From Desulfolutivibrio sulfoxidireducens (GTDB lineage Bacteria > Desulfobacterota > Desulfovibrionia > Desulfovibrionales > Desulfovibrionaceae), in assembly GCF_013376475.1 (NCBI RefSeq), contig NZ_CP045508.1, positions 3,632,001-3,696,000 of the forward strand: a stretch of DNA of 64,000 nt, written 5' to 3'. Below are positions 60,588-64,000 of this stretch, in pieces; the first letter of the stretch is position 1, and each line of letters begins with the position of its first letter. A model generated the notes under the pieces. The model was not told where the DNA came from. It did no database searches and was given only the letters and a program-made list of their open reading frames with translations. The translations under genes were made by a program, and so were the position numbers.

Positions 60588-63500
60588 CTACTCGAAGCGC
60601 ACGTCAAGGTCCGCGAGGTACCGTTCGAAGGCGTCCAGGAGCTCGGACACCCTGTCCGTGTCGCCTTCCGAGGCCGCACGCTCGATGTCCCGGCCCACGG
60701 CCGCCAGATAGGCGAAACCCATGGTGGCCCCCGAGCCCTTGAGGCTGTGGCCGCCCCGGCGCACGGCCTCCAGATCGCCCCGGGCCACCCCCTGGCGCAT
60801 ATCGTCCAGGCCCTGGCGCGCCGTGCGCATGAACACCGGCACGATGGGCCTGAGGCGCTCCTTGATGACCACCGCATGCCCGGCGATCCGGGTTGTGTCG
60901 CCCTGGCCGCCCGCCGGTTCCCGGTCCTTCGCGGGCCGGACCGGCGGGCCTGGCCGGGCCTTGTCCCGCCCAAAGCCCCGACCGGGCAGATGGGTGTCGA
61001 GCACCTGGATCAGGCGGGCCTTGCCCACGGGCTTAGTCACGAAATCCGTACACCCGGCCTCCAGGCATTGCCGGCGGTGCTCCTGGAAGGCATGGGCGGT
61101 CAGGGCGATAACCGGCACGGGGGACCGGCCGGTTTGCTTCTCGATCTCCCGGATGGTCTGGGTGGCCGCAAGCCCGTCCATGCCCGGCATCTCCACATCC
61201 ATCAGCACCAGATCGAAGGGCTTTTCGCGGAAAAGGGCCACGGCCTGGACGCCGTTTTCGGCCACCTCGATCCGGGCCGGGCACTCGGCCAGAAACAGCC
61301 TGACCACGTTGCGGTTGGCCTCGTTGTCCTCGGCCAGAAGGATCCCGACCCCGGAGCCGTCGAATGCCGGTTCCCCGGCCGGGACATCCACGGACATGGA
61401 CGCGGCCGAGGGAAAAAGGTCCCCACCCTCGAGGCGTCGGAACGGTTCCGGGACGGCCCCCCGGGGGGCGGCCTGAAGGGCCGCCGTGAAGGTGAACTCG
61501 CTGCCCTGGCCTTCCCTGGAGGTCACGGCGATGGTCCCGCCCATGAGTTCCACCAGCTTGCGGCAAATCGCCAACCCAAGCCCCGTGCCGCCGTATCGCC
61601 GGGAAGTGGAGACGTCGGCCTGGGAGAACCGTTCGAAAATGTCCTCGAGCACCTTCTCCGGGATGCCGATGCCCGTGTCCCGGATGGAAAAACGGGCCGT
61701 GAACGCCTCGCCCGGGGCGGGGGAGGCCATGCCGGCCGCGTCGTCGCCACGTTCCACGGCAAGGCGCACCTCGCCGCTGACCGTGAATTTCAGGGCGTTG
61801 CCTAGGAGGTTCATGAGCACCTGGCGCAGTCTGGCCGGATCGCCGAGGACGTGGTCGGGCACGTTTCCGGCCACGGACCAGGAAAACCCCAGGCCCTTGC
61901 CCGAGGCCCGGAAAGCCGCCAGGTCCGCCACCCGGCGCAACTCGTCGCCCAGGGAAAAGGTCGTGCGCTCCAGTTCGATCTTGCCGGCCTCGATTTTCGA
62001 GAAGTCCAGGATGTCGTTGATGATGGACAGCAAAAGCTCTCCGGCCGACTGGAAGGAACTGACGTAGCGGCTCTGCCTGGGGCTTAAGCCCGATTCGGAC
62101 AGAAGATCGGCCATGCCCATGATGATGTTGATGGGGGTCCGGATCTCGTGGCTCATGCGGGCCAGAAATTCGGACTTGGCCGTGGCCGCCTGCTCGGCCA
62201 CGAACTTGGCCTCGCGCAGGCGTTCCTCGGCCCCCTTGCGCTCCTCGATCTCCCGGCGCAGGGCCAGGGTGCGCTCGTCCACCACGGCGGCCAGTTCCAG
62301 GCGCTTGCGCTCCACCCGGGCTACCCGCCACCGGTAGAAAAACCAGGCCGAGCCCAGGACGACGGCCAGAAACAGCCCCCGAAACCAGGTGGTCTCCCAG
62401 TACGGCGGCAGGACCCGGATGCGCAGGGTGGTCCCGGCGTCGTTCCAGATGCCGTCGTCGTTGGCGGCCCGCATCCTGAGCGCGTAGACCCCGGGGTCGA
62501 GGTTGGTGTAGGTGGCGAAGCGCCGCGGGGAGGGCTTGGTCCAGTCGTGGTCGAAGCCCTCCAGGATGTGCGAATAGTGGTTCTTGGCCGGGTCCGCGAA
62601 ATCCAGGGCCGCATAGGTCACGGTAAAGCCGCGGTCCCCGGGGGAGAGTTCTATTTCCCCCACGAAGTCCGTTGCGGTTTCCCCTGTGTAGGGGCGGTCG
62701 GTGATGGACAGGGCGGTGACCACCACGGGCGGGGCATGGGAATTTTTCTCCACCTCTTTGGGAAAAAACCCGTTTAAGCCCTTTATTCCCCCGAAGAACA
62801 TCTCACCCGTATAGGCGTCGCGGTAGGCCGCGTTGATCCAGAACTCCACGCCCTGCAGGCCGTCCTTGGCCGTATAGTTGCGAAATTCCCCGGCCACGGG
62901 ATCGAAACGGCTTAAGCCCTTGAAGGTGCTCATCCACAGGGCTCCGGTCTCGTCGCGCAGGATGGCCTGAATGCCGTCGTTTTGCAGGCCGTCGGCCTTG
63001 GTGTAGCGGGTGAAGGTTCCGGTCCTGGGGTCGAAGCGGTTGAGGCCGCTGTCGGTGCCCACCCAGAGAAGCCCGTTTGGCATCTCCAGGATGGGGGTGA
63101 CCCGGTCGTTGGACAGGCTGTGGGGATTGTCCGGATCGTTTTCCCAGTGCCGGAAGGTCTCCGTGGCCCGGTCGAAGAGGTTCAGACCCTTGTTGGTGCC
63201 GATCCAAAGCCCCCCGTTGTGGGCCTCGACGATGTGCCGGACCCGGTCGTGGCTGATGCTTTTGGGATCGCCCGGATCATGCCGGTAGCGCCGGCATGCG
63301 CCCGTGGCCGGGTCGAGGCGGTTGAGTCCCCCCTTGCTGGTGCCCACCCACAGCATCCCGTCCCGGGTTTCGGCCACGTACCACACCTTGTCCTGGGAGA
63401 GGCTTTCCGGGTTGTCCGGATCGTGCCGGAAATGCCGCCAGGTTCCGCCGGCCTCGTCGAAGAGGTTGAGCCCCTTATCCGCGGTCCCGGCCCAGACCCG

Positions 63501-64000
63501 GCCGAAGCGGTCGCGCAGCAGGCAGGTGATCTCGTCCTGGGAGATGGACCCCGGATCGTCCGGATCGTGGCGGAACACCTTCCGGCCCCCGGTTCGCCGG
63601 TCGATGACCGTGATGCCGCCGTCGCGCGTGCCCACCCAGAGGCGGCCCCTGGAGTCCATGGTCACGGCGCTGACCTCGCCTCCCGACAGCCCCCGGGGAT
63701 CGCCGGTTTTCTTGCGGTAGAGGTCGAAGGCCCTGGTCTTGGGGGAGAGCTTGCTTATCCCGGCGGTGAAGCTGCCGAACCACAGGATGCCCGAGGCGTC
63801 CTCCATGACGCACCGGATGTCGTTGCCGCAGAGGCTCAAAGGGTCGCCGGCCTCGTGGACGTGCATGACGAAGGGCTTTTCCGGGCTCTCACGCTGGGCC
63901 AGACCGACGTCCGTGCCCACCCACAGGGTTCCCCGGGAGTCCCGGAACGTCGCGGCGATGGCCCGGCCCTCCAGGTGGCGGGTGATCCGGCCGCTTTCCA
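60588..64000 (-). CDS. Two-component propeller hybrid histidine kinase (5' end outside the window)
   Basis: The minus-strand frame stays open past the right edge. From the N-terminal side it has many propeller repeats (GLLWVGTDSGLNRFDP, GLWIGTNKGLNLFD), a Y_Y_Y-type beta domain, one membrane helix (FRGLFLAVVLGSAWFFY), a HisKA domain (FLARMSHEIRTPINII), an ATPase domain (DTGIGIP, GGTGLGLAIC), a receiver (DLVLMDVEMPGMDG) and a C-terminal histidine phosphotransfer region (GGHSLKGSGATMGF). The family usually senses extracytoplasmic carbohydrates or related ligands. At least 1,137 codons are inside the window. Confidence 0.93.
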   Translation of the reverse strand, partial: ESGRITRHLEGRAIAATFRDSRGTLWVGTDVGLAQRESPEKPFVMHVHEAGDPLSLCGNDIRCVMEDASGILWFGSFTAGISKLSPKTRAFDLYRKKTGDPRGLSGGEVSAVTMDSRGRLWVGTRDGGITVIDRRTGGRKVFRHDPDDPGSISQDEITCLLRDRFGRVWAGTADKGLNLFDEAGGTWRHFRHDPDNPESLSQDKVWYVAETRDGMLWVGTSKGGLNRLDPATGACRRYRHDPGDPKSISHDRVRHIVEAHNGGLWIGTNKGLNLFDRATETFRHWENDPDNPHSLSNDRVTPILEMPNGLLWVGTDSGLNRFDPRTGTFTRYTKADGLQNDGIQAILRDETGALWMSTFKGLSRFDPVAGEFRNYTAKDGLQGVEFWINAAYRDAYTGEMFFGGIKGLNGFFPKEVEKNSHAPPVVVTALSITDRPYTGETATDFVGEIELSPGDRGFTVTYAALDFADPAKNHYSHILEGFDHDWTKPSPRRFATYTNLDPGVYALRMRAANDDGIWNDAGTTLRIRVLPPYWETTWFRGLFLAVVLGSAWFFYRWRVARVERKRLELAAVVDERTLALRREIEERKGAEERLREAKFVAEQAATAKSEFLARMSHEIRTPINIIMGMADLLSESGLSPRQSRYVSSFQSAGELLLSIINDILDFSKIEAGKIELERTTFSLGDELRRVADLAAFRASGKGLGFSWSVAGNVPDHVLGDPARLRQVLMNLLGNALKFTVSGEVRLAVERGDDAAGMASPAPGEAFTARFSIRDTGIGIPEKVLEDIFERFSQADVSTSRRYGGTGLGLAICRKLVELMGGTIAVTSREGQGSEFTFTAALQAAPRGAVPEPFRRLEGGDLFPSAASMSVDVPAGEPAFDGSGVGILLAEDNEANRNVVRLFLAECPARIEVAENGVQAVALFREKPFDLVLMDVEMPGMDGLAATQTIREIEKQTGRSPVPVIALTAHAFQEHRRQCLEAGCTDFVTKPVGKARLIQVLDTHLPGRGFGRDKARPGPPVRPAKDREPAGGQGDTTRIAGHAVVIKERLRPIVPVFMRTARQGLDDMRQGVARGDLEAVRRGGHSLKGSGATMGFAYLAAVGRDIERAASEGDTDRVSELLDAFERYLADLDVRFE

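Overview
The window is G+C-rich DNA whose gene content points to a flagellated, anaerobic, sulfate-reducing deltaproteobacterium of the Desulfovibrio type. The supporting features are a sigma54-preceded flgBC-fliEFGHI operon, a stand-alone IMP cyclohydrolase, a cytoplasmic CbiK-type cobaltochelatase, a B12-dependent ribonucleotide reductase, a TauE-type anion exporter and many two-component proteins. This is an inference from gene families; no rRNA or other species marker is present.

Layout. 1-3091 (minus): the start of hflX, IMP cyclohydrolase and a TPR protein. 3380-9404 (plus): sigma54 promoter and flagellar basal-body/export operon. 9557-10678: cyclopropane fatty acid synthase. 10826-13483: a lower-G+C restriction-modification island (Eco29kI-like GIY-YIG nuclease, C5-cytosine methylase, Vsr) bracketed by a 67-bp exact direct repeat. 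13506-15879 (minus): TauE exporter, small membrane protein, stress-protein-like gene and a 59-residue protein. 16160-21041 (plus, divergent): a Lon protease with a receiver domain spliced into it, a histidine kinase and a sigma54 activator. 21175-25522: lipoprotein, thioesterase, a MoaD/E1-like pair and an alkylsulfatase. 25670-29023: aminotransferase, dynamin-like GTPase and a RelE/XRE toxin-antitoxin pair. 29209-38685: a PAS hybrid kinase, thioredoxin, CBS and HDOD proteins, two secreted proteins of unknown function, a receiver protein and CysQ. 38875-42641 (minus): agmatine deiminase, MoeA and glucokinase. 42857-48570 (plus): LysE, class II ribonucleotide reductase, FtsEX and CbiK. 48587-56610: LysR, PrfC, glucan phosphorylase, Dut and ArgD. 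56560-57406: a HicAB module bracketed by a roughly 56-bp direct repeat made from the argD 3' end. 57416-64000 (minus): deacetylase, hydantoinase-like protein and a propeller hybrid kinase cut by the window edge.

The two most interesting things are the following. First, one kinase is encoded between two response regulators with closely similar receivers. One receiver sits on a sigma54 activator and the other lies inside a Lon protease, replacing the short linker before the AAA+ module. The divergent operon carries a sigma54-like promoter, and a 19/21-matching inverted repeat lies at enhancer distance upstream of it, so the locus looks like a closed circuit. Second, the restriction-modification unit and the HicAB unit have both entered by duplicating the 3' end or terminator of a host gene, which leaves the host gene intact. 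In both modules, and in the RelE/XRE module, the predicted -10 box sits 6-8 nt from the first start codon, suggesting leaderless mRNAs.
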